Of a stretch of 64,000 nt of DNA, positions 7,836 to 16,367 are shown piece after piece; the first letter of the stretch is position 1, and every line of letters starts with the position of its first letter. The DNA lies in the NCBI GenBank assembly GCA_934746715.1, contig CAKVFI010000002.1, positions 186,001 through 250,000 on the forward strand, in the 5' to 3' direction. The DNA comes from an uncultured Clostridia bacterium. Lineage in GTDB: Bacteria > Bacillota > Clostridia > Christensenellales > UBA1242. The translations under genes were made by a program, and so were the position numbers. The notes beneath the pieces were generated by a model that saw only the letters and a program-made list of their open reading frames with translations, was not told the DNA's origin and searched no databases.

Positions 7836-9671
7836 ATGGCGCAATATGTTAAGAATGATTGTGAACAAGGCTTTGTAACAGATGGTGCGGAAATTGAATA
7901 TCTTAAACTTAACAATATGAGGCATACCATTTTGGGCTGTATGCTTGGAGATTTTGACGCAAATGGCAAATATATTGTTGATCCAGAGATTGTTAAAGAA
8001 TTGATTGCTATGCCTAAATATATCGTGGACACGGTAGATAATATTGAAGTATGTTCAAGTTTGATTAAATTGGACAAACAGATAACATTTTTTGTTACTT
8101 ATGAAGGCGAGCAAGTTTCCCTTATTCTTGCGGAAAAGGTTAATTTTCAAGCCAATTTTAAAATCAATAGCGGATTGTTTAGCAATATCAATGAGTATGT
8201 TTTGGATAGTTTTGAAACATCTGGAGTGGTTGACAAAAATGTAGTTTATTCAAAATGGAACATTTCACAGTTTGCTGGAGAAGCACTTGATGTTTTTGAT
8301 ATGGATGAAGAAACAATTGCAAAATATTTTGGGATTGTTAATCGCTTTAAATATTTGATGAAAGCAAATCAAATTTTGTTGCAAAAGGAAGCAAAGTTGG
8401 AAGAGATTGAATCGAACTTTGCAGTGCAAATGTTGGATTTGGTTGCCAAGTATCCGGAACTCAAAAAAGTTGTTGATGCCAAAATTAAAGATGTTGTTGG
8501 GAAAAAACCAAGTGTTATTAGGCTTGATAAACCATTTTTTGCAAAAACAGTTAATGAGATAATAAGTCAAACAGTTGAAGAAAATATTAATATTTTGCCA
8601 CCAGAACAAAAACAGGAATTTGAAGTTGAAAAGCGCAACATCGTGGTTGAACATAATGAGAAATTAAAACAAGAAATTGAAGTTGAAAACTTGCCAATTG
8701 TTGATGAAAAGCAAGATGTTGTAAGTTCAAAATATGTGTTGGACACTTTGGGTGTTGACAAAAAGCAATCATTAAATGAAGTTGCCACAGAATTTATTGC
8801 AACTCAAAAAGAAGTGAACAAGCAAATTGTGCAAGAAGCAGTGTTGGAAACTGTTGAACCAAAAGTAAAAGAAAAATTTGAAGAAACCACCGGCACAAAA
8901 TCGCTTCAACACAAAGACGAATTGGTTGGCAAAATTGCAGAAATAACAGGGCAGACCAAACAACAATTTAGTGTAAGCACCACAGAAGAAACCACTCAAG
9001 AAATTGCAACAACAGTTACAGACAAAGTTAAAACTTTAAAATCGGCGCAAATTCAATCTGAAACAACAAAACTTGTAACAAAAGCAGTTGAAGCAAATCA
9101 AGCAGCAGCGAAAGCAAAACCGGCTGGGGCAAGTGCTGGTGCGGCAAAAAAACCAGCAGCAAAAAAACCAGCGGCAAAAGCAAAACCGGCAGCAGACAAA
9201 AAAGCAGCAACAAGCTCTGCGCCAGCAGCTCCAGTTGTGAACAATAAAGTTGAAGTTAAAAAGCCAAGGCAATTGCATGATTTTGGCGATCGCGTTTTTG
9301 TTTCAAAATCGTCTTCTGTGGAATCGGCAATTGAGCAACCACAAGCAGAACCAATTGGTGTAAAAGATGGGGTTTGCGATTTTAAGTTTGATGCTGGATT
9401 GTTGTATGACAAAGACAATGTGGATATTAACACTATTGAAAAACCAGAAGAAAAAGCAGTGTCAAAAGGGGATATCAAGTTTGATAAGATTAAATTTGAA
9501 TCGCCAGAAGAGATTGCGCTTGACAATAACAAATTAAAAACACAAGAACCTACTTTTGATGTTTCAAAAATTAATACAGATAAAACGGCTATAAATCTTG
9601 AATATTTGTCGGGGCAAACACAAAGTGAAAACAAAGAGATTAAAGATAACATTGATGAAAAAACTTTGTGA
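7836..9671 (+). CDS. Unknown cytosolic protein with H1-like Ala/Lys/Pro tract
   Basis: I do not recognise this 611-residue protein. It has no signal peptide or membrane segment. Residues 1-220 look folded. About 220-420 are charged and helix-prone (many Glu, Lys, Gln and Val), possibly coiled coil. About 423-467 form a low-complexity tract of AKP/AAKKPAAKKPAAKAKP type like the tail of histone H1 or bacterial H1-like proteins, and the rest is acidic and probably disordered. Such tails often bind nucleic acid or act as flexible linkers; neither is shown here. It has its own promoter and an AAGGAG ribosome site, and shares a bidirectional terminator with the convergent gene at 9753. It is a real gene of unknown function. 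Confidence 0.7.
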   Translation: MAQYVKNDCEQGFVTDGAEIEYLKLNNMRHTILGCMLGDFDANGKYIVDPEIVKELIAMPKYIVDTVDNIEVCSSLIKLDKQITFFVTYEGEQVSLILAEKVNFQANFKINSGLFSNINEYVLDSFETSGVVDKNVVYSKWNISQFAGEALDVFDMDEETIAKYFGIVNRFKYLMKANQILLQKEAKLEEIESNFAVQMLDLVAKYPELKKVVDAKIKDVVGKKPSVIRLDKPFFAKTVNEIISQTVEENINILPPEQKQEFEVEKRNIVVEHNEKLKQEIEVENLPIVDEKQDVVSSKYVLDTLGVDKKQSLNEVATEFIATQKEVNKQIVQEAVLETVEPKVKEKFEETTGTKSLQHKDELVGKIAEITGQTKQQFSVSTTEETTQEIATTVTDKVKTLKSAQIQSETTKLVTKAVEANQAAAKAKPAGASAGAAKKPAAKKPAAKAKPAADKKAATSSAPAAPVVNNKVEVKKPRQLHDFGDRVFVSKSSSVESAIEQPQAEPIGVKDGVCDFKFDAGLLYDKDNVDINTIEKPEEKAVSKGDIKFDKIKFESPEEIALDNNKLKTQEPTFDVSKINTDKTAINLEYLSGQTQSENKEIKDNIDEKTL

Positions 9672-9715
9672 TTAAAATTATAAAACTATTGATTTAATAT
9701 TTGTAAAAATTAAAT

Positions 9716-9748
9716 AAAAAAACAACACAAATAATGTGTTGTTTTTTT
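9716..9748. terminator. Bidirectional terminator between convergent genes
   Basis: A perfect 14-bp stem (AAAAAAACAACACA / TGTGTTGTTTTTTT) with a 5-nt loop lies between the stop codons of the genes at 7836-9671 (plus) and 9753-10211 (minus). It has A and T runs suitable for both directions. Confidence 0.92.
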
Positions 9749-9752
9749 GTTG

Positions 9753-10211
9753 TTAGTTGTCAATTGAAAATGTCATATCGTCATTCAAGGTGTAAGAAGA
9801 ACTAATTTTTTGAGAAACGTAATTGAACAAGGCTCTTGTGAAAGGAGTGATTTCTTGTTTGTCAATGGCTTCTTTAACCTTGGAACGATTTTCAATAAGA
9901 ATGTTTTCAACGTCAATGAGAATGTTTGGCAAATTAAGTTTGTAACCTTCTGGCAAATAAGGTTTGTTTTTAACTATCAAAATTGTTCCAAAAAGATTTA
10001 CGTTGTCGCCAACCAAAGATGTGATATAAGGATATTTAAGTTCGCCATTAGCTGTGCGAACATTTAATTCTTTGTAAAATTCATCGCTTAAATCACCTTG
10101 ACCTTTTACTATGTATCTATCAAATACTTGAGCTCTGGTGAGTGTTTCAATACTTCTTGAGCGTTTTGACATAACTGGTGTGAAAGCTGGAGTTTTTTGT
10201 TGTTCTGACAT
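9753..10211 (-). CDS. Hypothetical protein, 152 aa
   Basis: Not recognised. The start is set at the ATG at 10211 (MSEQQKTPAFTP), which follows AAAGGAGATATC on the minus strand; the longer frame to 10253 lacks such a site. The protein is soluble, with an N-terminal basic patch (MSKRSRS), a segment LPNILIDVENILIENRSKVKEAI that looks helical, and an acidic end. There is no signal peptide. It is transcribed from its own promoter, convergent with the 611-residue unknown; shared function is not implied. Confidence 0.65.
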   Translation of the reverse strand: MSEQQKTPAFTPVMSKRSRSIETLTRAQVFDRYIVKGQGDLSDEFYKELNVRTANGELKYPYITSLVGDNVNLFGTILIVKNKPYLPEGYKLNLPNILIDVENILIENRSKVKEAIDKQEITPFTRALFNYVSQKISSSYTLNDDMTFSIDN

Positions 10212-10243
10212 AATGATATCTCCTTTAAATTTTTGTTGCAAGC

Positions 10244-10272
10244 ATTGTAACACAGATTATAAAATTTGTAAA
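10244..10272 (-). promoter_or_regulatory. Promoter of the minus-strand hypothetical gene
   Basis: On the minus strand: TTTACA (10272-10267), 17-bp spacer, TACAAT (10249-10244), 33 bp before the start codon. Confidence 0.65.
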
Positions 10273-10988
10273 TACCTTTTTTAAATATTTTTTATTTTTA
10301 AACAACCTGTAAAATTGGAAATCAAAAGTGTTCAATGCGTAAACGACAGTGCTGTAGACATGTTGTTGTGCTGAACAAACTGTTTATTTCTTTTGTGGGC
10401 ATTGTAAATAACATATAACACATTTCAAGTTTATGTTGTTTGGGCTGGGGTAATGTGCCCTGTTATTTTATGATTGATTTTGTAATTTTTTTAGTATCTT
10501 TTATGTGATGTTTGCATTGTGTTATATCGTGGATAAAATTACATTTTCAAATTTTAAACTTATATAAAAGTTGTTAATATTGGTTAATGTTTAAATTGCT
10601 GTAAATTAAATAAAAAAATTTTAAAATTTAAAAAATAATATAAAAAACGCAATAAAATATATGTTTTTTAATTGATTTTTATATTTTTTTAACAAAAACT
10701 GTTAATTATTTTTCGTTACAAAATTGTTTTTTATTAATTTAAATAAAATAAAATTTTTTGTTTTTTAAGTTTGACAAACAGATTCTTTTTATGAGTGATG
10801 ATTGGGTTAAAATTTTATTGATTGATTTTAAGCGCTTAAAAAAATTGATGATGTTTTGTTTTTGGTTGCTTGTTTTTGTTGGGTTAGGTTTGCGCAAATA
10901 TAGTCAACTTGAATTTAGCATTTGAAAAGTTGAAAAATCGGCGTAGTTAAAATGGTTGAAAAATGTTGAAAAAGTTTTTTAAAAAGGG
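10273..10988. other. Large gene-free intergenic region
   Basis: About 715 bases without a gene separate a minus-strand unknown from the S10 operon promoter. It is A+T-rich, particularly 10600-10760. I found no ORF with a ribosome site, tRNA, or strong hairpin. Confidence 0.5.
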
Positions 10989-11017
10989 TTGACAAAGTTG
11001 CCGGCATTTGCTAGAAT
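10989..11017 (+). promoter_or_regulatory. Promoter of the S10 ribosomal operon
   Basis: TTGACA (10989-10994), 17-bp spacer, TAGAAT (11012-11017). Transcription should begin near 11024, leaving a leader of about 330 nt before rpsJ. It is the only strong promoter before the long ribosomal gene run. Confidence 0.85.
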
Positions 11018-11023
11018 ACACTT

Positions 11024-11340
11024 GCTGATTTTATGTGGGGTGACGCATAAGGTTGCACTTGTTAGCAACAACAGGTGGGAATTTGTGCCGACCATAACTC
11101 GTAAGAGTGCTAGTGATTAGATTGCCGAACCAAAGTGTGAGGCATTTTCTTTTGGAAATCAGTACTTAACACACGGGTCAGTGTAAATCATATTCATGTT
11201 TTGAAAATTTGCGATTGCTACCTATTAATATATACGTACATACGCGAGGCAAAACGAATATGGTCTTGCAAGTGAGTGAAACATCTCAAACTGCATGGCT
11301 AACTTGAAGTGAAAGTAACTAGTTAAGGTGTTGACTAAAA
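11024..11340 (+). promoter_or_regulatory. Long structured 5' leader of the S10 operon
   Basis: The leader is more G+C-rich than the spacers around it. Its clearest helix pairs CATATTC (11189-11195) plus GTTTTG (11198-11203) with CAAAAC plus GAATATG (11250-11262), continuing inward through TTGCG/CGCGA. Smaller hairpins include GTTGC/GCAAC (11053-11068). S10 operons are often controlled by a ribosomal protein (L4 in E. coli) binding the leader; which ligand acts here is unknown. No credible leader peptide was found. Confidence 0.6.
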
Positions 11341-11357
11341 AATAAAAGGAGAGAAAA

Positions 11358-11666
11358 ATGGCAACAACAAAATTAAGAATTAAACTTGCTTCATACGACA
11401 CAGGTTTAATCGAAAATGTGGTTTCAAAAATTCTTGATACCGCAACAAAGTCTGGCTGCAAAGTTTCAGGCCCAATCCCACTTCCAACAAAACGTGAAGT
11501 GGTTACAATCTTACGTAGTACACACGTAAACAAAGATTCACGTGAACAATTTGAATCACGTACACATTATAGACTTATTGATGTCTATGCACCTAATGCA
11601 AAGGCAGTTGATACACTCTTGAAGATGAATGTACCAGCAGGCGTTGACATTAAGGTTGAATTATAA
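11358..11666 (+). CDS. rpsJ: 30S ribosomal protein S10
   Basis: 102 residues, full-length S10 with KLRIKLASYDTGLIENVVSKI and GPIPLPTKREVVTILRSTHVNKDSREQFESRTHYRLIDV. S10 belongs to the head of the small subunit and, as NusE, takes part in antitermination. It is the first gene of the supercluster and follows AAAAGGAGAG at a good distance. Confidence 0.98.
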   Translation: MATTKLRIKLASYDTGLIENVVSKILDTATKSGCKVSGPIPLPTKREVVTILRSTHVNKDSREQFESRTHYRLIDVYAPNAKAVDTLLKMNVPAGVDIKVEL

Positions 11667-11676
11667 GGAGGACACT

Positions 11677-12309
11677 GTGGAAAAAGCAATTATAGGTAAA
11701 AAGATTGGCATGACTCAACTTTTCACTGACGATGGCAGAGTAGAACCTGTAACCGTTGTTGAAGCAGGTCCATGCTATGTAACACAAATCAAAAACGTTC
11801 AAAAAGACGGTTATGATTCTGTTCAATTGGCTTTTGGCGAAATTAAAGCTAAAAACGTTAACAAATGCGTTGCTGGCGCTTACAAAAAAGCTGGCGTTGA
11901 TGCAAAACGCGTTTTAAAAGAATTTAGATTTGACGACACAACAAAATTTAGTGTTGGTCAAGAAATTAAAGCAGACATGTTTGCTGCTGGCGATATCGTT
12001 GATGTAACTGGAACAACAAAAGGTCACGGTTTTACAGGCGTTATCAAACGTTGGAATCAACAACGTCTTAAAATGACACACGGTGTTGGCCCTGTGCATA
12101 GAGAAGTTGGTTCAATGGGCGCAAACTCAACCCCAAGCAGAGTGTTTAAGGGTAAAAATATGCCTGGTCATTATGGTCACGAAACAGCAACTGTTCAAAA
12201 CTTGAAAGTTGTTCGTGTTGACGCGGAAAGAAATTTACTTTTGATTAAAGGTGCTATCCCTGGCCCTAAAAAATCAATCGTAGTTGTTAAAACCGCAGCC
12301 AAGGCTTAA
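11677..12309 (+). CDS. rplC: 50S ribosomal protein L3
   Basis: L3 reaches into the peptidyl-transferase centre and starts large-subunit assembly. Signatures are IGKKIGMTQLFTDDG, GTTKGHGFTGVIKRW and the VGSMGANSTPSRVFKGKNMPGHYG loop. The start is GTG 11677 (MEKAIIGKK), 6 nt after AAGGAGG and only 10 nt after the rpsJ stop; the longer frame from 11629 overlaps rpsJ. The product is 210 aa. Confidence 0.97.
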   Translation: MEKAIIGKKIGMTQLFTDDGRVEPVTVVEAGPCYVTQIKNVQKDGYDSVQLAFGEIKAKNVNKCVAGAYKKAGVDAKRVLKEFRFDDTTKFSVGQEIKADMFAAGDIVDVTGTTKGHGFTGVIKRWNQQRLKMTHGVGPVHREVGSMGANSTPSRVFKGKNMPGHYGHETATVQNLKVVRVDAERNLLLIKGAIPGPKKSIVVVKTAAKA

Positions 12310-12320
12310 AGGAGAAAACT

Positions 12321-12938
12321 ATGGAACTTAAAGTTTATAATATGAAAAAGGAAGAAGTTGGCAAACTTGAACTCAATGATATGGTGTTTGGTGCTGACTA
12401 CAATCAACCTTTGATTCATCAAGTTATTGTTGCATTGCACAACAACGCTCGTCAAGGCACAAAATCAACTTTGACTCGTAGCGAAATCAATGCAAGCAAA
12501 AAGAAAATCTATCGTCAAAAAGGCACAGGTAATGCTCGTCATGACGAAAAGAGTGCTCCACAATTTACTGGCGGTGGCGTAGTATTTGCTCCAAAGCCAA
12601 GAGACTTTAGTCAAAAAATCAACAAAAAAATGCGCGATATTGCTTTTGCTAGCGCAATAAGTGAAAAAATCCGTCAAAACGAAGTTGTTGTTCTTGATAG
12701 CGTTGACTTTGCTAACAAAACAAAAACTGCAAACGAATTTTTGAAAACATTTGGTCTTAACAAACGTACAATTATTGTTACTGCTGGCAAAGACCAAGGC
12801 GTTGTTAGAGCAACCAACAATCTTGAAAAAGTTAGTTGTGTTGACGCTGACTTGTTGAATGTGGCTGAAATTGTGGAAAACACATTTGTAGTATTCACTG
12901 CTGACGCAATGAAAAAGTTAGAGGAGGCTTACGTTTAA
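12321..12938 (+). CDS. rplD: 50S ribosomal protein L4
   Basis: 205 residues. The loop NARQGTKSTLTRSEI...YRQKGTGNARH...GGGVVFAPKPRDFSQKINKKMR is the L4 extension lining the exit tunnel. In some bacteria L4 also represses the S10 operon through its leader, so it is a candidate ligand for the 11024-11340 leader. The ribosome site AAAGGAGAAAAC lies just before the start. Confidence 0.97.
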   Translation: MELKVYNMKKEEVGKLELNDMVFGADYNQPLIHQVIVALHNNARQGTKSTLTRSEINASKKKIYRQKGTGNARHDEKSAPQFTGGGVVFAPKPRDFSQKINKKMRDIAFASAISEKIRQNEVVVLDSVDFANKTKTANEFLKTFGLNKRTIIVTAGKDQGVVRATNNLEKVSCVDADLLNVAEIVENTFVVFTADAMKKLEEAYV

Positions 12939-12939
12939 T

Positions 12940-13242
12940 ATGAAAGCACAACAAATTATTTTAGAACCTATTATGACAGAAAAGTCATATGCAGGCATTC
13001 CAAATAAGGTTTATACCTTCAAAGTAGCAAAATCTGCTAACAAAATTGAAATCAAAAAAGCAGTTGAAGAATTGTTTGAAGTGCAAGTTGCACGTGTTAA
13101 CACAATCAATTGCACAGGCAAACTTAAAACAAGAAACACAAAAAGTGGTCAAGTAACTGGTAGAACAAGCGATTACAAAAAGGCTATCGTCTTCTTGAAA
13201 GCTGACAGCAAACCTATCGCGTTCTTCGAAAGCTTGAACTAA
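12940..13242 (+). CDS. rplW: 50S ribosomal protein L23
   Basis: 100 residues: ILEPIMTEKSYAG near the start, the YTFKVAKSANKIEIKKAVEELFEVQVARVNTINC core and a GRTSDYKKAIV tail. L23 sits at the exit-tunnel rim and docks SRP and trigger factor. The start is 1 nt after the rplD stop, so the pair is probably translationally coupled. Confidence 0.97.
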   Translation: MKAQQIILEPIMTEKSYAGIPNKVYTFKVAKSANKIEIKKAVEELFEVQVARVNTINCTGKLKTRNTKSGQVTGRTSDYKKAIVFLKADSKPIAFFESLN

Positions 13243-13253
13243 AAGGAGATAGT

Positions 13254-14090
13254 ATGGCAATAAGAACTAAAAAACCTACATCTGCAGGTAGCCGTTTCGT
13301 TAGTTACAAGACTTATGAAGAATTGACTAAAGATGCAGTTGCGCCAAAATCACTTTTAACAACTGTTAAAAAGTCTGGTGGTCGTAACGCTCAAGGTAAA
13401 ATCACAGTTAGAAACATCGGTGGCGAAAACAGACGTAAATATCGTGTAATCGATTTTAAAAGAAAAAAAGATGGTGTCGTAGCGCGTGTTGAAAGCATTC
13501 AATATGACCCAAATCGTACAGCATATATTGCATTGCTCACATATGCTGATGGCGAAAAAAGATTTATCATTGCTCCTCGCGGTTTGAGTGTTGGTGATAA
13601 AGTTATGAGCGGAACTGGTGCTGAAATTAAACCAGGTAACTGCTTGGAACTTAAAGACATTCCACTTGGTGCAAAAATCCACAACATTGAACTTCAACCT
13701 GGCCGTGGTGGTCAAATGGTTCGTTCAGCTGGTGGTTCTGCTCAACTTATGGCTAAAGAAGGTGCTTATGCAACACTTCGTTTGCCAAGTGGCGAAATGA
13801 GAAAAGTATTGGCAGTTTGCCGTGCAACAATCGGTGAAATTGGCAATGAAGAAAATGAAATTGTATCTTTGGGTAAAGCTGGCCGTAAACGTCACATGGG
13901 TATTCGCCCATCTGTTCGTGGTAGCGCAATGAACCCAGTTGATCACCCACATGGCGGTGGTGAAGGTAAATCACCAGTTGGTCATGCTGGTCCTATGACT
14001 CCTTGGGGTAAACCTGCTCTTGGATACAAGACAAGAAAACACAACAAAGCATCTGACAAACTTATGGTTAAGAGATGCAATGCTAAGTAG
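13254..14090 (+). CDS. rplB: 50S ribosomal protein L2
   Basis: 278 residues, full-length L2 with GGRNAQGKITVRNIGGENRRKYR, the RNA-binding LPSGEMRKV region and the conserved NPVDHPHGGGEGK near the peptidyl-transferase centre. It aids subunit joining. It follows AAAAGGAGATAGT. Confidence 0.98.
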   Translation: MAIRTKKPTSAGSRFVSYKTYEELTKDAVAPKSLLTTVKKSGGRNAQGKITVRNIGGENRRKYRVIDFKRKKDGVVARVESIQYDPNRTAYIALLTYADGEKRFIIAPRGLSVGDKVMSGTGAEIKPGNCLELKDIPLGAKIHNIELQPGRGGQMVRSAGGSAQLMAKEGAYATLRLPSGEMRKVLAVCRATIGEIGNEENEIVSLGKAGRKRHMGIRPSVRGSAMNPVDHPHGGGEGKSPVGHAGPMTPWGKPALGYKTRKHNKASDKLMVKRCNAK

Positions 14091-14099
14091 GAGTGAAAT

Positions 14100-14381
14100 A
14101 TGAGTAGAAGTTTAAAGAAAAAACCTTATGTTGAACAAAAACTTATGGCGCGTGTCACTGAAATGAACGCTAAAGGCGAAAAAAAGGCAATTAAAACTTG
14201 GTCAAGATCAAGCACAATCTATCCTGAATTCGTTGGTCATACAATTGCTGTTCACAATGGTAAAAAACATATTCCAGTGTACTGTACAGTCGATATGGTT
14301 GGTCACAAATTAGGTGAATTTGCTCCAACCCGTACATTTAAAGGTCACAAACAAAAAGAAGCAGCAGCTTCAACCAAATAG
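14100..14381 (+). CDS. rpsS: 30S ribosomal protein S19
   Basis: 93 residues: MSRSLKKKPYVEQKLM, TWSRSSTIYPEFVGHTIAVHNGKKHIPVY and LGEFAPTRTFKGHK are typical S19 segments. S19 pairs with S13 in the head of the 30S subunit. Its ribosome site (TAGGAGTGAAAT) overlaps the end of rplB. Confidence 0.97.
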   Translation: MSRSLKKKPYVEQKLMARVTEMNAKGEKKAIKTWSRSSTIYPEFVGHTIAVHNGKKHIPVYCTVDMVGHKLGEFAPTRTFKGHKQKEAAASTK

Positions 14382-14390
14382 GAGTAATCT

Positions 14391-14789
14391 ATGGCAAAGA
14401 GAATTAGAGAAAAATCTGAACAAATCAAAGCAAATAAAGAAACTCGTCCTTATGCTAGCGTACGTTTTGTACGTTTGGCTCCTACAAAGGCAAAAATTGT
14501 TATTGACCAAGTTAGAGGAAAGAGTTACGATGATGCAGTTGCAATTTTAAGCAATATGCCACACGATGCAGCTGCAATCTTGTTAAAAGTTGTTAAATCT
14601 GCTGGTGCTAATGCTGAAAACAATAAAGGACTTAATGTTCATGACTTGTATTTGGCAGAAGTTATCCTTGGACAAGGCCCAACACGCGTAAACAAAGTTT
14701 ACTTCCGTGGTCGTGCTCATGGCGCTGACAGAATTGTAACTAGAACTAGCCACATCAAAGTTGTGCTAGATAGTAAAAATAAGGAGTAG
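14391..14789 (+). CDS. rplV: 50S ribosomal protein L22
   Basis: 132 residues with RFVRLAPTKAKIVIDQVRGKSYDDA and RVNKVYFRGRAHGADRIVTRTSHI. The extended loop helps form the exit-tunnel constriction with L4. Spacing to rpsS is 9 nt. Confidence 0.97.
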   Translation: MAKRIREKSEQIKANKETRPYASVRFVRLAPTKAKIVIDQVRGKSYDDAVAILSNMPHDAAAILLKVVKSAGANAENNKGLNVHDLYLAEVILGQGPTRVNKVYFRGRAHGADRIVTRTSHIKVVLDSKNKE

Positions 14790-14793
14790 AATT

Positions 14794-15471
14794 ATGGGAC
14801 AAAAAGTTAATCCTAATGGAATGAGACTTGGTATCAATAAGACTTGGAATTCTTTTTGGTACGCAGGCAAAAAAGATATCGCTGCAAACATTAAGGAAGA
14901 TAATACAATCCGTAATTACATCCTTAAAGAATACAAAAATTGTGCAGTATCAAACGTTCTTATCGAAAGAACTAATGACAGTGTAACAGTTTCAATTTCA
15001 ACTGCTAAACCTGGTGTGCTTATTGGCCAAAAGGGTGCAGGCGTTGAAGCTTTAAAAAAGAATGTTGAAAAACTTTCTAATGCTAAAAAAGTTAATGTTA
15101 ACATTGTTGAAATCAAAAACCCTGATTTAGATGCAAAACTTGTTGCTGAATCAATCGCTGCTCAACTTGAAAAACGTGCTCAATTTAGACGTACAATGAA
15201 GAGTGCTATGCAACGCGTTATGCGTGCTGGTGCTGTGGGTGTTAAAACTATGGTTTCTGGCCGTCTTGACGGTGCTGAAATTGCTCGTAGTGAACACTAT
15301 CACGAAGGTTTGCTTCCTCTTCACACAATCCGTGCTAATATTGATTATGCTTGCGTTGAAGCTCACACAACATTTGGTGTGCTTGGCGTAAAAGTTTGGA
15401 TTAACAAGGGCGAAATTTTGGGTAAGGTTTCTCAAAGCACTGTTCAAAACCACAAGAAAGGAGAAAACTAA
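14794..15471 (+). CDS. rpsC: 30S ribosomal protein S3
   Basis: 225 residues: MGQKVNPNGMRLGI at the start, a KH domain with ISTAKPGVLIGQKGAGVEALK, and the C-terminal RAQFRRTMKSAMQRVMRAGAVGVKTMVSGRLDGAEIAR. S3 forms part of the mRNA entry channel and its helicase activity. It starts 4 nt after the rplV stop. Confidence 0.98.
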   Translation: MGQKVNPNGMRLGINKTWNSFWYAGKKDIAANIKEDNTIRNYILKEYKNCAVSNVLIERTNDSVTVSISTAKPGVLIGQKGAGVEALKKNVEKLSNAKKVNVNIVEIKNPDLDAKLVAESIAAQLEKRAQFRRTMKSAMQRVMRAGAVGVKTMVSGRLDGAEIARSEHYHEGLLPLHTIRANIDYACVEAHTTFGVLGVKVWINKGEILGKVSQSTVQNHKKGEN

Positions 15472-15472
15472 T

Positions 15473-15904
15473 ATGTTGATACCTAAAAGAGAAAAAAGAA
15501 GAAAACAATTCCGTGGCCGTTTAACTGGCCGCGCAACTCGTGGTAATTTTGTGAGTTATGGTGACTATGGTCTTCAAGCCACAGAACCATGTTGGATTAC
15601 TCCTAACCAAATCGAAGCAGCCCGTGTTGCTATCAACAGATATATGAAACGTGGTGGTCAAGTTTGGATTAAAGTATTCCCACACAAACCTATCACTAAA
15701 AAACCTGCTGACACTCGTATGGGTAGCGGTAAAGGTGCACAAGTTGGACACGTAGCAGTTGTAAAACGCGACCGTGTTATTTTGGAAGTTAGCGGACCAA
15801 GCGAAGAACAATGCTTGGAAGCATTAAGGCTTGCTTCTCACAAACTTCCTTGCAAAACTAAAGTAGTTCGCAAGGAAAAAGGCGGTGAAAACAATGAAGA
15901 ATAA
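15473..15904 (+). CDS. rplP: 50S ribosomal protein L16
   Basis: 143 residues: MLIPKREKRRKQFRGRLTGRATRGN and RVAINRYMKRGGQVWIKVFPHKPITKKPADTRMGSGKG are signature L16 regions. L16 organises the A-site side of the large subunit. It begins 1 nt after the rpsC stop and overlaps the rpmC start by 11 nt. Confidence 0.97.
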   Translation: MLIPKREKRRKQFRGRLTGRATRGNFVSYGDYGLQATEPCWITPNQIEAARVAINRYMKRGGQVWIKVFPHKPITKKPADTRMGSGKGAQVGHVAVVKRDRVILEVSGPSEEQCLEALRLASHKLPCKTKVVRKEKGGENNEE

Positions 15905-16094
15905 TTACAAGAATATGTCAGTTGAAGAATTGGCTAACAAGGAAAAAGAATTAAGCAGCGCGCTTTTCAATTTGACTTTCCAAAAGAAAGTTGGTCAACT
16001 TCAAAACACAGCAAGTATCCGCGAAACAAAGCGTGAAATTGCTAGAGTTAAAACTGAATTGAACGCAAAAAAATTAGCTGGAGCAAAGGAGTAA
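15894..16094 (+). CDS. rpmC: 50S ribosomal protein L29
   Basis: 66 residues: MSVEELANKEKELSSALFNLTFQKKVGQLQNTASIRETKREIARVKTEL. L29 lies by the exit tunnel next to L23. ATG 15894, 7 nt after GGCGGTG, is preferred to the GTG at 15885. The gene starts inside the last codons of rplP, in another frame. Confidence 0.95.
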   Translation: MKNNYKNMSVEELANKEKELSSALFNLTFQKKVGQLQNTASIRETKREIARVKTELNAKKLAGAKE

Positions 16095-16098
16095 TATT

Positions 16099-16356
16099 AT
16101 GGAAAAACAAGTAAACCACAAGACAATTCAAGGTGTTGTTGTTTCTGATAAAATGGACAAAACTATTACTGTTTTGGTAACCAGCAAGAAAAAACACCCA
16201 ATTTACAAAAAGTATATGACTTATACTAAAAAATATAAAGCTCACGATGAAAAGAATGATGCTCACATCGGCGACACTGTTGTGATTGAAGAAACTCGCC
16301 CACTTTCAAAGGACAAGTACTTCCGTCTTCTTACAATCGTTGAAAGAGCTAAATAG
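16099..16356 (+). CDS. rpsQ: 30S ribosomal protein S17
   Basis: 85 residues: the OB-fold protein S17, with GVVVSDKMDKTITVLV, KKYMTYTKKYKAHDEKN and GDTVVIEETRPLSKDKYFRL. It binds 16S rRNA helices early in assembly. The ribosome site is AAAGGAGTAA. Confidence 0.97.
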   Translation: MEKQVNHKTIQGVVVSDKMDKTITVLVTSKKKHPIYKKYMTYTKKYKAHDEKNDAHIGDTVVIEETRPLSKDKYFRLLTIVERAK

Positions 16357-16367
16357 GAGGCAAAATT

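Noticed and set aside
11033..11050. A five-codon ORF with a Trp codon (MWGDA) in the S10 leader
   Set aside because: No ribosome site, and only one Trp codon. It is most likely chance.
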